Source of the DNA: Leptasterias polaris
Lineage: Eukaryota; Echinodermata; Asteroidea; Forcipulatida; Asteriidae
Assembly (NCBI GenBank): GCA_037783415.1
Contig: JAZGTN010000017.1
Span: 564,501-628,500 of the forward strand
Length of the DNA: 64,000 nucleotides
Reading direction: 5' to 3'
The notes below the pieces were generated by a model that saw nothing but the letters and a program-made list of their open reading frames with translations, did not search any database and was not told the origin of the DNA. This document shows, one piece after another, positions 13,901-20,978 of this stretch (positions within the stretch are counted from its first letter, which is position 1; each line of letters starts with the position of its first letter). Made by a program: the position numbers and the translations under genes.

Positions 13901-15627
13901 GACACGGTTAAAGATAGATAAACTTTTCGTTTTGTAGGACGTCACAACAGTTGTGAAAGCACAGGTCGATATTTCGATTAGTATAGGCTTATATGCTCTG
14001 TTCGCCTTCAATCAAATTCACGTCACGGATTTTCAATCTTCAATCATAGCCTACTGTCATAAATGTTATAATTTAATTTTTGAGTCTATACTGTTAAATT
14101 CAGAAAAAGAACTGGTTACGTTGAATACTTTGTTATCCTTTTCTAATTAATTGTTAAATCAAGTTACAAACCACAGGGATCCCTGCTGCCGCTTCCAGGT
14201 CGTAACGTAAACTTGTGTGTGATCCCTAATTTCTTCCTCCATGGTTGTATACGGCAGTTAAAAGTTGAATGGCTTCCAAATGGCACTCCCGGACAACGAT
14301 ATTGACAAAATAGGGAGACTGTCAACATATAGGGATAGATAGCTCTGCAGTTTGTAGGGCGCTGGCACGTTAAGCCGGAGGTCGCAGGTTCAAGTCCCGC
14401 TCTAGTCAATTGTTCTTAATTATAGGGTGTGTACAACATTGGTAATTGCCAAAGACCTGTATCCACGCTTGATGTTACCCAACATATACATAACAAACCT
14501 GTGAACGTTTAAGCTCGATCGGTCTTCGGAGTCATGAGAAAACAGTGAAACAAAATCATTATAATGTTTGACCTTTTTTTCAAACGTCGGATTTTATCAT
14601 GCATATTAAAGACTGTTGTTTTACTCGTTTCCTTAAAACTACGGCATATCAAGCAAAACTATTTCAAGGGAAGTTTTCCACCATAACCATCTTTATACCA
14701 TGTAAGTTACGAGCAAATCTGTAAACATATATTATTTCAATCACAACCTTTAAACCTCAAATCACATGTTTTTTGTGCAGGTGTCCCGGTGTTGATCGTA
14801 TCAATCACTGCTGGAGTTACCAGAGAGGACTATGTCGAAACAGACTTGTAAGTTTATAACTTTGGAACTGTTTCTGGCAGCTTTTTGTTTTTGTGTTTTC
14901 ATTTATACTGTACTGAAAAAATAATGTAGGTTTCATTGATTTCGTTATACCCACATTAGTTAGAAGTAAAATATAGACCTAGATTATAAACATAAATACA
15001 TAAATACAAGCGATACTAATTTGATGTATACAAGTCATGTAATAGTAAGTCACGTCACTCCTCTCTCACTTCCAGTATATTCTTTTAAATTTGTTTTTCA
15101 GTTGTTTCTTGAAGACGATCCCGATGATTGTTAGTCTCTTGGTCCCTATTGGACTCATCCTCCTCTTTAACATCGTCATCTTTGCCGTGGTCGTCCGGAG
15201 ATTTGTCATCACAACATCAAACAATTCATTAAGGACAAACGAAAAGCAACTCTCGTGGCGAAAACTTCACAAGCAGCGTCTACAGAACGCCTTGACCGTA
15301 ATGACCCTCATGGGATTAACATGGTCAATCGGTTACCTTAATCTCGTCCAACCACTCAGTTTCCCGGTGCAGCTAATCTTCTGTCTACTCAATACACTGC
15401 AAGGCTATTTCATCTTCATGTTGTATGGTGTACGTCAACCAGAGGTCAGGAGGCATTGGAGGAACTGCTGTTACCTTCAACCATCGACGACGTGGTCCGG
15501 TAGGTCCGGTAGGACATCTTCAGACAACCCATCGTCATCAGTTAAACCACAACTCAGGACACCGTTTGACCCCAAGAGTGTCCCCCAGCCAACTTCGCAG
15601 ATATACCGTAATGGAGGCATCAACTAA
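1647..15627 (+). CDS. Adhesion G-protein-coupled receptor (C-terminal 1039 codons, 15 exons)
   Basis: Cell-surface receptor. Exons: 1647-1919, 2356-2490, 4116-4376, 4800-4912, 5353-5551, 6442-6561, 7737-7870, 9948-10094, 10467-10842, 11352-11557, 11725-11877, 12319-12443, 12679-12962, 14781-14847, 15102-15627. All are bounded by AG/GT and the phases agree at every junction; the stop is TAA at 15625. Order of modules: two calcium-binding-type EGFs, a third EGF, Ig, SEA-like, hormone-receptor motif, GAIN, GPS, seven helices, short Ser/Pro-rich tail. Known family behaviour: the GAIN domain cuts the chain at the GPS (HL/T, present here) and the new N-terminus acts as a tethered agonist. The mix of EGF, Ig, SEA and HRM recalls the vertebrate ADGRF and ADGRL/E groups without fitting one cleanly, so no symbol is given. 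The start and signal peptide are outside the window. Additional small exons could have been missed. Confidence 0.93.
2356..2490 (+). CDS. aGPCR exon: third EGF-like module
   Basis: The exon is phase 1-1, 135 bases. It reads C-E-S-T-P-C-L-N-Q-G-T-C followed by YNCSCTEEFTGTNC, a classic non-calcium EGF spacing. Acceptor ttctcgtag, donor gtaaag. Being phase symmetric, it could be skipped or duplicated without breaking the frame. Confidence 0.87.
2865..3845. repeat. Intronic repeats built from a ttcgttccctcgaaata motif
   Basis: Two stretches (about 2865-3110 and 3590-3845) are packed with both orientations of a motif close to atttcgttccctcgaaata, so each can fold on itself. Both are followed or preceded by a shared phrase resembling gagcrgytacggmkgccttgat (3108 and 3752). 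This looks like two copies of one AT-rich foldback element in the same intron. I see no coding exon between 2491 and 4115. Confidence 0.6.
4116..4376 (+). CDS. aGPCR exon: immunoglobulin-like domain
   Basis: The exon is phase 1-1, 87 residues, one whole Ig domain in a single exon. The diagnostic residues are visible: VTLECSF (B-strand cysteine), FAWYR (core tryptophan) and the D-x-G-x-Y-x-C signature in DRGYYKC. It probably contributes to ligand or cell adhesion. Acceptor ttttcaaaacag, donor gtataa. Confidence 0.92.
4800..4912 (+). CDS. aGPCR exon: first half of a SEA-like domain
   Basis: The exon is phase 1 to 0, 38 residues, beginning with DMSSFTANTRFP and containing YDELLSDKTSSEFQQ, which resembles the first helix of SEA domains (aromatic...L.D..S.EF). 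Acceptor tttttgccaacag, donor gtaagt. The frame is too short for simple open-frame detection. Its assignment rests on the matching phase with the exon at 5353 and on the SEA-like pattern, which is weaker than the EGF and Ig calls. Confidence 0.75.
5158..5225 (+). repeat. (TTTG)n microsatellite
   Basis: A run of about 68 bases of TTTG with a few interruptions, lying in the intron between the two SEA exons. No other content was noted. Confidence 0.85.
5353..5551 (+). CDS. aGPCR exon: second half of the SEA-like domain
   Basis: The exon is phase 0 to 1, 66 codons. It reads SAVDSPTVVVKELQSGSVIA, giving the amphipathic strand and the L..GSV pattern typical of SEA strands, followed by a helical linker with LEKLNAILETLRALAMAS. 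No GSVVV autoproteolysis site is seen; the equivalent is GSVIA, so cleavage at SEA is doubtful. Donor ggtaag. Joined with 4800-4912 it forms a domain of about 100 residues. Confidence 0.82.
6442..6561 (+). CDS. aGPCR exon: N-terminal half of hormone-receptor motif
   Basis: The exon is phase 1-1, 40 residues: GSCVETLWPSIYGTITFPSG followed further on by LLCPYYTLNG. The WP...G...CP pattern is that of HRM domains in adhesion and secretin-type receptors, which bind peptides or stack on the GAIN domain. Acceptor tttttcaacag, donor gtacgt. The second half is the next exon. Confidence 0.85.
7055..7600. other. Intron segment with a short hairpin and an LTR-like stretch
   Basis: A 15-base inverted repeat (cttcccatgatccga / tcggatcatgggaag) lies at about 7112-7152. 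The following 7240-7470 contains an atataagg box, an AATAAA and the ending tttgtgaca, which recalls a retroelement LTR, but no flanking duplication was found. I give no firm assignment. Confidence 0.35.
7737..7870 (+). CDS. aGPCR exon: C-terminal half of hormone-receptor motif
   Basis: The exon is phase 1 to 0, 45 residues. It contains ATAVCVGDGFSVANWIPVNL and then LNCGRNLT. The C...W...C tail completes the HRM begun at 6442. The final residues (DEKLQLLNQ) start the helical GAIN subdomain A. Acceptor tggtttcag, donor gtataa. Confidence 0.87.
8640..9770 (-). mobile_element. Degraded LINE, reverse-transcriptase to 3' end
   Basis: Read on the minus strand, 9482-9718 encodes VAYVDIKAAFDSVDP, the RT palm motif with its catalytic Asp. 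A shifted frame just below it (about 9375-9480) encodes GFRQGCILSPTLFCCAIDWI, the next RT block. Near 8890-8950 comes LFGHVRRLP, typical of the C-terminal tail of LINE polyproteins. Frames are broken by shifts and stops, so the copy is dead. The endonuclease end is missing. It lies antisense in a receptor intron and differs in sequence from the intact LINE at 45881. Confidence 0.85.
8660..8697 (+). repeat. Penelope-type stem plus GAAACG motif, copy 1
   Basis: Contains gactctgctagggtcgaaac. The first 15 bases fold as a six-pair stem (one G-U) with a GCT loop, directly followed by GAAAC. The same block occurs in reverse complement near 12089-12123. The layout equals stem II and the GAAAC arm of a hammerhead ribozyme, but the CUGANGA arm is not preserved here. 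Assignment to Penelope-like elements is inference. Confidence 0.5.
9948..10094 (+). CDS. aGPCR exon: GAIN subdomain A
   Basis: The exon is phase 0-0, 49 residues: IDVTEENVMEVATQVVVFTE and onward to TADILEKIGSVNSVTSE, a helix-rich stretch typical of GAIN subdomain A. Acceptor ttttcttgtag, donor gtaata. It follows directly on the HRM exon in phase. Confidence 0.85.
10228..10400 (-). repeat. tRNA-derived SINE, copy 2 (minus)
   Basis: The plus strand shows taaaccacaagggaaactga, then the reverse-complement B box (ggattgaaccagtgacc) and A box (ctatcaactgagctattta). The same family as 1-355. It sits in the intron between two GAIN exons. Confidence 0.75.
10467..10842 (+). CDS. aGPCR exon: GAIN domain core
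   Basis: The exon is phase 0 to 1, 125 codons. It has helical heptads (VTIVKAVGNLIDVNDESLQQ) followed by beta-strand segments with NVQVTLNSTF and VEVRRVTES, matching the passage from GAIN subdomain A to B. N-glycosylation sequons NST and NSS are present, as expected for an extracellular region. Acceptor tgcattcgcag; the donor gtttgt is weak but in phase. Confidence 0.88.
11352..11557 (+). CDS. aGPCR exon: GAIN subdomain B
   Basis: The exon is phase 1 to 0, 69 residues, beginning with the acidic GDDEDEG and containing VSFTVFRKRNLFQSLP, then INTRVMSATVGTQPIRNLNE and VTILLNRLN. The strand pattern ending in PVTILL is the hallmark of the beta-sandwich just ahead of the GPS. Acceptor acaattttcag, donor gtaagt. 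Confidence 0.9.
11634..11741 (+). repeat. 54-base tandem duplication spanning a splice acceptor
   Basis: Units 11634-11687 and 11688-11741 differ at one base (c11671 versus a11725). Each contains polypyrimidine tract, AG and the first 17 bases of the GPS exon. The second acceptor (AG 11723-11724) gives the correct exon. If the upstream one (AG 11669-11670) were used, the reading frame would meet TGA at 11689-11691, before the GPS. Confidence 0.92.
11725..11877 (+). CDS. aGPCR exon: GPCR proteolysis site (GPS)
   Basis: The exon is phase 0-0, 51 residues. It carries the full GPS: CVFWNF, a second Cys in GCKL, then CQCDHLTNFAALM. All four cysteines, the two tryptophans and the HL/T cleavage tripeptide are intact, so self-cleavage is expected, with TNFAALM as the tethered agonist. 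Acceptor tttttatttag, donor gtaact. Confidence 0.96.
12060..12260 (-). repeat. Penelope-type stem plus GAAACG motif, copy 2 (minus)
   Basis: The plus strand reads gacgtttcgaccctagcaga followed by gtctttctcgaagg at 12090-12123, the reverse complement of the motif at 8660-8697. On the minus strand the block is further closed by GCCT and AGGC ends. It lies in the intron between the GPS exon and the first transmembrane exon. Confidence 0.5.
12319..12443 (+). CDS. aGPCR exon: first transmembrane helix
   Basis: The exon is phase 0 to 2, 41 codons. ETQEFILKLLSLVGCGMSIL runs into GLSVTMVTYISHR, giving TM1 with the usual start about 20 residues after the GPS. Acceptor atatttcacag, donor gtaatt. Confidence 0.93.
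12679..12962 (+). CDS. aGPCR exon: TM2, TM3 and start of TM4
   Basis: The exon is phase 2 to 1. It starts with the basic first intracellular loop (RKLRKKSPNQ), then ILLNLCSSLLGLYITFVVAT (TM2), CCVLAVFLHYFTLTSLCWMG with VEGFNMYLL (TM3, the class B2 WMxxEG signature), and KASLVAWG entering TM4. The TM3 cysteine that pairs with extracellular loop 2 is present. Donor gtaagt. Confidence 0.95.
13000..14640. repeat. Repeat-rich intron: SINE copy 3 and a foldback relative
   Basis: 14160-14425 (+) is a third copy of the tRNA-derived SINE (A box near 14338, B box ggttcaagtcc near 14388). 14422-14640 shares aacaaacctgtgaa and following text with the foldback element at 23157-23599 and is a partial relative. 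Short tandem ttcatagg repeats lie at 13256-13282. Nothing coding is seen from 12963 to 14780. Confidence 0.65.
14781..14847 (+). CDS. aGPCR exon: end of TM4 and extracellular loop 2
   Basis: The exon is phase 1 to 2, 67 bases: GVPVLIVSITAGVTREDYVE then TDF. GxPxxIVxxxAG is the conserved TM4 ending of adhesion receptors. Acceptor ttttttgtgcag, donor gtaagt. Too short to stand out as an open frame; its phase and motif fix it. Confidence 0.92.
15102..15627 (+). CDS. aGPCR last exon: TM5 to TM7 and cytoplasmic tail
   Basis: The exon begins in phase 2 and completes FCFL, whose cysteine pairs with TM3. TM5 is IPMIVSLLVPIGLILLFNIV; the third loop is basic; TM6 carries LTVMTLMGLTWSIGYL and TM7 IFCLLNTLQGYFIFMLYG, both signature adhesion-receptor sequences. 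The tail of about 55 residues is rich in Ser, Pro and Arg and has no recognisable PDZ ligand at its end (NGGIN). Stop TAA at 15625-15627. Confidence 0.95.
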
Positions 15628-16912
15628 CTGAAACAGATTGATACAATTTAACTAAACATTAAGACTTCTAAAATGTAAAGTGCACTAAAGTATAAACAAG
15701 TAACATTACAGACAGTACAGTTATATGTTTGTTGTTGTGTTCTATTTTAATTAATGCAGGTTTATACGCAGACTTATACAAAATAGAATGAAAGTCACAC
15801 GTGCGAGTTTCATTTGAATATAGTGCCTACTTGTTGAAAACAAAAAACAATAAACTGTAACGATATTTTCATTAAAAATGTCCGATCCAAAATATGCCCC
15901 ATATAAAGTCTGTCCGTAAATCTTTAGAGATTTTACAACTTCAAATATGAAGTACATGAATGGTATAGGTGAACAACAAATTATTAATTATTTGGAAGCT
16001 CACTTAATATAAATACGGTTATAAAAACCTTTAGACAAATTTCATCTCAAACCAGTTGAGCAGAAGCATTTTGAAGATATACACAAATTACAGATCCTAA
16101 ATTCTATTTTACTAGTCAGAATATGGGATAATGATTATGAAATAGGCCTGAAATCCATTTGACAAAACAAAACATTGTTTTCGCTGTTGTCACGTTAAAC
16201 ATGTATCCAAAAGTAATTTCTACATTGTTATGTTTTGTAATGTTATCATTGTTCTTTTACTGAAAACTTAAAAAAATATGGCAAATTAATATGATTACGC
16301 CAACAAGTACAACAAATGTAAATGTTGACGATTTTAAATATATATTTTTGTATTATATTATTATTGGCAAAGGTGGAACAGATTGTTTATTTACTGTAAT
16401 TACTTCTTGTTTTTGTTTTTGATTCAATTATACTCATCTTGACAACTATACTCATTTTGTTAAATATTTTAAACATTTTCTATGTGTTCTGTAGCTAATG
16501 TAGTTGCTATATTGTACATCAAATAATTTGTCATTAAGGATTTTGTTGTTATCTATCAGTATTTTGATATTGCACATGAATATTAGTATTTCTTAGTATA
16601 GACGAAGGCTGGCAGGACCAGTAAGCGAGGCTTAGTATTATCTCTTCGGAATGTAAATTTGTAACTTTTTATGGTCATGTTTTTACCCAATGACTTTTGT
16701 TATTGTACATGGCGCTTTGAGGCCATTTATTGCAGCAGTGCTGTTTCTTATTGTTTTTACTATGTACCGATATTCTTTAGGCCTAGTCCCGTTTAATTGT
16801 TTCATAAACAGAAAAAATATTGCAGTATTACAATGTTGAACATTTTGGAGAAGTGCACTCGCCTCGAAAGTACCTTTGTTTTTGGTTATATGTTCAAATT
16901 TATGTAAATAAA
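15628..16912 (+). other. Receptor 3' flank and probable 3' UTR
   Basis: AT-rich, without coding potential. Poly(A) signals AATAAA occur at 15849-15854 and 16907-16912. A dispersed repeat lies at about 15785-15885 (shared with 36440-36740, 37870-38210 and 59590-59900), so the nearer signal may belong to that repeat. Which site is used cannot be told from sequence. Confidence 0.5.
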
Positions 16913-17265
16913 TTAACTTCAGTTAACAATAATTAGCATACGAAAGAAGACAAAATAAACAGTTATTCGATTAGTAAAAGATTGATATAGGTTAGGATCA
17001 CATTTGTTTTTCGCACTTTAGTTTCGGTGCTCTCCCCCCGAATTTTTTTTTAAAATAAATCAATCAATCAAACAATCAATGAATAAATACTATAAAATAA
17101 AATAAAATGTCGAGTAGTAAGATTTAACAACTTGGGGCGGAATCGCAAAATTTGACGGTAAAATTAATTTGGCCCATGTCAATGTTTGTGACTTTGCAAT
17201 GAAATGGCCTCCAGGATTGCAATTTCATTTTCAGCTTCCCCTTAATCTCCTCATAACAATATTAT

Positions 17266-17945
17266 TGCCGCAACAAGTCTTTCTGCAACACATCTTGCTG
17301 CAACAAGTCTTGCTGTAATAGGTCTTGCTGGAACTGGTCATTCAGGAACAGGTCTTGCTGGAACAGGTCTTGCTGCAACAGGTCTTACTGCAATAGGTCT
17401 TGCTGCAATAGGTCTTTCAGGAACAGGTCTTGCTGCAACAAGTCTTGCTGCAATAGGTCTTGCTGGAACTGGTCTTGCTGCAACAGGTCTTGCTGCAATA
17501 GGTCTTTCAGGAACAGGTCTTGCTGCAACAGGTCTTGCTGCAATAGGTCTTGCTGGAACTGGTCTTGCTGCAACAAGTCTTGCTGCAATAGGTCTTGCTG
17601 CAACAGGTCTTGCTGCAATAGGTCTTGCTGGAACTGGTCTTGCTGCAACAAGTCTTGCTGCAATAGGTCTTGCTGGAACTGTTCTTGCTGCGACAGGTCT
17701 TGCTACAATAGGTCTTTCAGGAACAGGTCTTGCTGCAACAGGTCTTGCTGCAATAGGTCTTGCTGCAATAGGTCTTGCTGGAACTGGTCTTGCTGCAACA
17801 GGTCTTGCTGCAACAGGTCTTGCTGCAACAGGTCTTGCTGCAATAGGTCTTGCTGGAACTGGTCTTGCTGCAACAGGTCTTGCTGCAATAGGTCTTTCAG
17901 GAACAGGTCTTGCTGCAACAAGTCTGGTTGCAACACGTCTTGCCC
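17266..17945 (-). repeat. 15-base minisatellite, about 45 units
   Basis: Plus-strand unit ggtcttgctgcaaca with variants (ggaactggtctt, caataggtctt, ttcaggaacaggtc) arranged in a higher-order pattern. Since 15 is a multiple of three, frames remain open: on the minus strand one frame reads as pentapeptides of the AARPV type and another as QQDLL. These are by-products of the repeat unless transcription is shown. Non-repeat open sequence extends upstream to 18048. Confidence 0.9.
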
Positions 17946-18662
17946 TGAAATATCTGGAAGTCGCATGTTGTTGTTCAAGACGTTCCACAGAGGGCGCAAA
18001 CACGACCGCACGGCTGCGCGATGGCAAGTGACGAGTGTAAAGATACATGGGTTATATGAGACAAGACTACACATTATACTGATGTGGTGTTGTGTCTGGA
18101 AATATAACAATTATAATTTAACTTTTTCTTTAACCCAAATAGTAATATTAGCGTTTCAGGTGTCACTGTCTTGACAAGGAATAACGTACTTTCGTAAGCT
18201 AGTTGATCTTTTCTCGTGTTCAAAGCAAACGCACTTTGTGCTACAGTATGTTAGAGTGGGGCAATATTTGGGAAAAGGGGAACCACAGTGGCGTGCCAAG
18301 AAGGGCACGTGCCCCCAACCACGCGAACCCCAACCCCCAGCCCCACCCCACCCCAACACATTCCCGCCCGCCCCCCGCTGATGTTTTTGCCTCCCCATTC
18401 GAACTCTTGACTTTGAGTTTAATACCAGAATAGTGATGTAAACCTTTTATAATCTTTGTAGTAAATCAGTAGTGACTCATTATACTTAGTCACACCATCT
18501 TCCAGTCTTCGCAACCCTGGTGTTCAATTTAGGCAACCATATAACTTTCCAGTTTCCATGGCAGCAACCTTCCATCTGCACATAGCCAAGATTAGGAAAT
18601 ACCTAACCCATCAGGTGTGGCGGAACAGAATGTTCACACTTTGTCACCAGCGGGCTTGATAT

Positions 18663-19019
18663 TGTAACAAGAACTTGTCCTAGATTCTTCTCCGGCAAAA
18701 CACCACAAAAACACACACCAAAAGACAGTTTTCTGGGTCACTTTTCTGCTTCTTTATTTTCACGTCCTCTCTCCAGAACTTACATAACAAGAAAAACGTT
18801 TAGGCTACGTCTTCCCAACGAGACGGGTGTCCCAGCCGTCCAGCGAGGGGCTCGCTGCGACACAGCTCCACAACGGTGCCGTGTCACAGCGCCCTCAGGA
18901 GGCCGCTCGGTAACACGGCTCCCACCGGTGCCGTGTCACAGCGCCCTCCCATCATCGGCCGACTCCACCACGGAGTCGTGCTGGCGCCCTCTCGCTGAAC
19001 GGTCTGGGCCAACGCTACA
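18663..19019 (-). mobile_element. Solo LTR of an LTR retrotransposon
   Basis: On the minus strand the 357-base segment begins TGTAGCG and ends TTGTTACA, giving TG...CA ends, and is flanked on both sides by ATAT (18659-18662 and 19020-19023), a 4-base target duplication. Inside are an AATAAA signal (within gtgaaaataaagaagc, minus) about 130 bases from the 3' end and two copies of a GC-rich block containing gggcgctgtgacacggcacc. No gag, pol or second LTR is nearby, so it is a solo LTR left by recombination. The 4-base duplication fits Ty3/Gypsy-type elements (inference). Confidence 0.8.
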
Positions 19020-19499
19020 ATATTATGACAAACGCTCTCCTGCATGGTCTACCCAAGAAATAACTACTGAGGCTTCAAAGAGTTCAAAACTGGGCATCTT
19101 AGGACAGACGAAGACGAGAGCAAACTTGTCGACACGTCCATCTTTTTTGTCCAAACGAACGAGAATTAACGACCGTGTCCCACGTGAGGTAATTAATAGT
19201 GTTGTAGTCACAGAAAAAATTGTAAATTTTTGTAATGGTTTCATTGCTATTTTTATTACTATTACTAGTGCATTGTTCTATTACACTGTGCCAATATCAG
19301 GCTGACAAATAGTAACCTTGGCATAATCAGATAAGATTGATTGTTTCAAAATTAACATAATTATTTGATGATTGAGTCTGACACTTATTGAAAGGCTTAC
19401 TTTTTGATTACTTGCATCTGTATGATCTCTTCTGCTGCACTAATCTTTTTTGGAGAAACAATTAAACTATCAGCATTTGGAGGCAACAGTTCTGAAGAT

Positions 19500-19810
19500 A
19501 TAATCTTGGCATCCCCAAGCAAAGATATTGACAACATAGGGAGACCGCCAATGTTAAATGAATCAGCAGCGCGCCGGCACATTGACCCGGAGGTTGGTTC
19601 ACATCCCGTTGAAAGGGATCCGACCATTTTCCCCTTCAAGCCTCGGTACGGTTACAAATACTTCAGGACAAAATGGCTGTTAGGCCTATGTGATAAGGAA
19701 TGGTCTACAACAGCATGAATTAGTTCTTGTATCTTGATCAAGGACACTTAAGTGTCCTTATTTACCGGGATTCGAACCCACATCCCGATGAATTAACCAC
19801 CAGAACCCCC
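19500..19810. repeat. Fragments of two SINE families
   Basis: 19500-19625 (+) is a degraded copy of the 1-355 SINE (gatattgacaacatagggag, then ggttggttcacatcccg). 19735-19810 shows caaggacacttaagtgtcct and ggattcgaacccacatcccg, the minus-strand head of the second tRNA-type SINE, best preserved at 29075-29440. Confidence 0.65.
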
Positions 19811-20014
19811 AGAAGTATGGTGCCCTTATAGAATGTTCTCTTGTTGATAAACAAACCGCGCTGGTTAGCAAAATATTAAATTGTGTTGTGACAAAATACA
19901 ACATTTCTACAAACTTTCAAAAAAATAATTACATCCCCTGAATGGTTCCTTTTTTGTTTTCGACATGATTTGATATTTTGTAACATTATACAAACTGCGG
20001 CTATTTTGTTTTCT

Positions 20015-20020
20015 TTTATT
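20015..20020 (-). terminator. Candidate poly(A) signal of the LRR-caspase gene
   Basis: TTTATT on the plus strand is AATAAA on the minus strand, about 320 bases past the stop codon at 20341. It is the nearest canonical signal I noticed. Position alone supports it. Confidence 0.35.
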
Positions 20021-20340
20021 TACATTTATGGTTTCACATAGTTGATTTCCAACCTTGGCAAAAACTTGGGCTGCAACAAGCTACTTTCAGTGGAAACATT
20101 GTAATTTTGAACTACAGTCACACACCAGACAGAACGAAAATGTGAGGTGTATAAAACTGAAACCATTGTATTATGGCACACTTTATCATTTAAAGTAAAT
20201 GGAAAGCCGCACTCTTAGTTACGGCTATGGCCATGTGCACTGACAAATTTGAGCAATAAGACTTTTGGCAATCTGGCCATAACCATTCAACCTTCTGAAG
20301 CTATTATATCGGACACGGCCTAACCGCACGATGCTGTGAA

Positions 20341-20978
20341 TCAGCCGATACTCAAGTACAGATTGTATCTCAAAGTGTTCTGTATCTCAGGTGCGATTTG
20401 CAACCAGGAATCCTTGGAATTCACCTGACGTATCCTTCGTTTTTTTACCTCCCCGTGTACCGTGGTCATCACGTCGAGCAGGTTGAGCTTCCTAGCGAAA
20501 GTCTCCAACATATTAAAGAGCACTCCAACGTACAGATGGTAGACACTCCGAAGAGATTCACTCGTCGCCCCTTTGGGGATTAGGGCAAAGGTCAACAGGA
20601 AGTCGTAGTCATCGGGAATCATGGTTGCATTGTGACCTTGTTTAACCCCTGCTGCTGGGGCATCACCTCTTGGAGATCGGCCACCCTTGGCGTCACTCTC
20701 AAGAATCTGCAGGAAAAAAAGCTTGGGCTTGTCGGCCAGCGTAGGGCAGTTTTCACGAGAGAAGATGTCGGTCAGTTGGAGGACATCGACGGCGATGCCG
20801 TCTGGGCCGATGATTTTTCCTATGGAGCCGTGGGAGAGGATGCAGACAATGACGCAATCGAAGTAGGAGTGGTCCTCTAGACTGAGGAAGCGTAGTGCTG
20901 AGATTATGTCCAGGGACATCAGGCCTCGCATGATGCGAACGTTGAACCCTAGCTTGATAAGGACGCTGCGTAAACGAT
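20341..20978 (-). CDS. LRR-caspase exon 2: caspase p20 core and p10
   Basis: The acceptor on the minus strand is ttttcatgtcag and the exon starts with the last two bases of Asp316. It reads RLRSVLIKLGFNVRIMRGLM, DHSYFDCVIVCILSHGSIGK, IGPDG, CPTLADKPKLFFLQ, a Gly/Ala-rich linker with Asp411 and Asp421, and then p10. The stop TGA is at 20341-20343. The whole caspase fold after the first strand is in this one exon. Confidence 0.92.

Noticed and set aside
17338..18048. 236-residue open frame on the minus strand
   Set aside because: Almost all of it is a 15-base tandem repeat, which stays open in more than one frame; no family or splice evidence.
18928..19305. 125-residue plus-strand frame
   Set aside because: Overlaps the GC-rich solo LTR on the opposite strand and resembles no protein.
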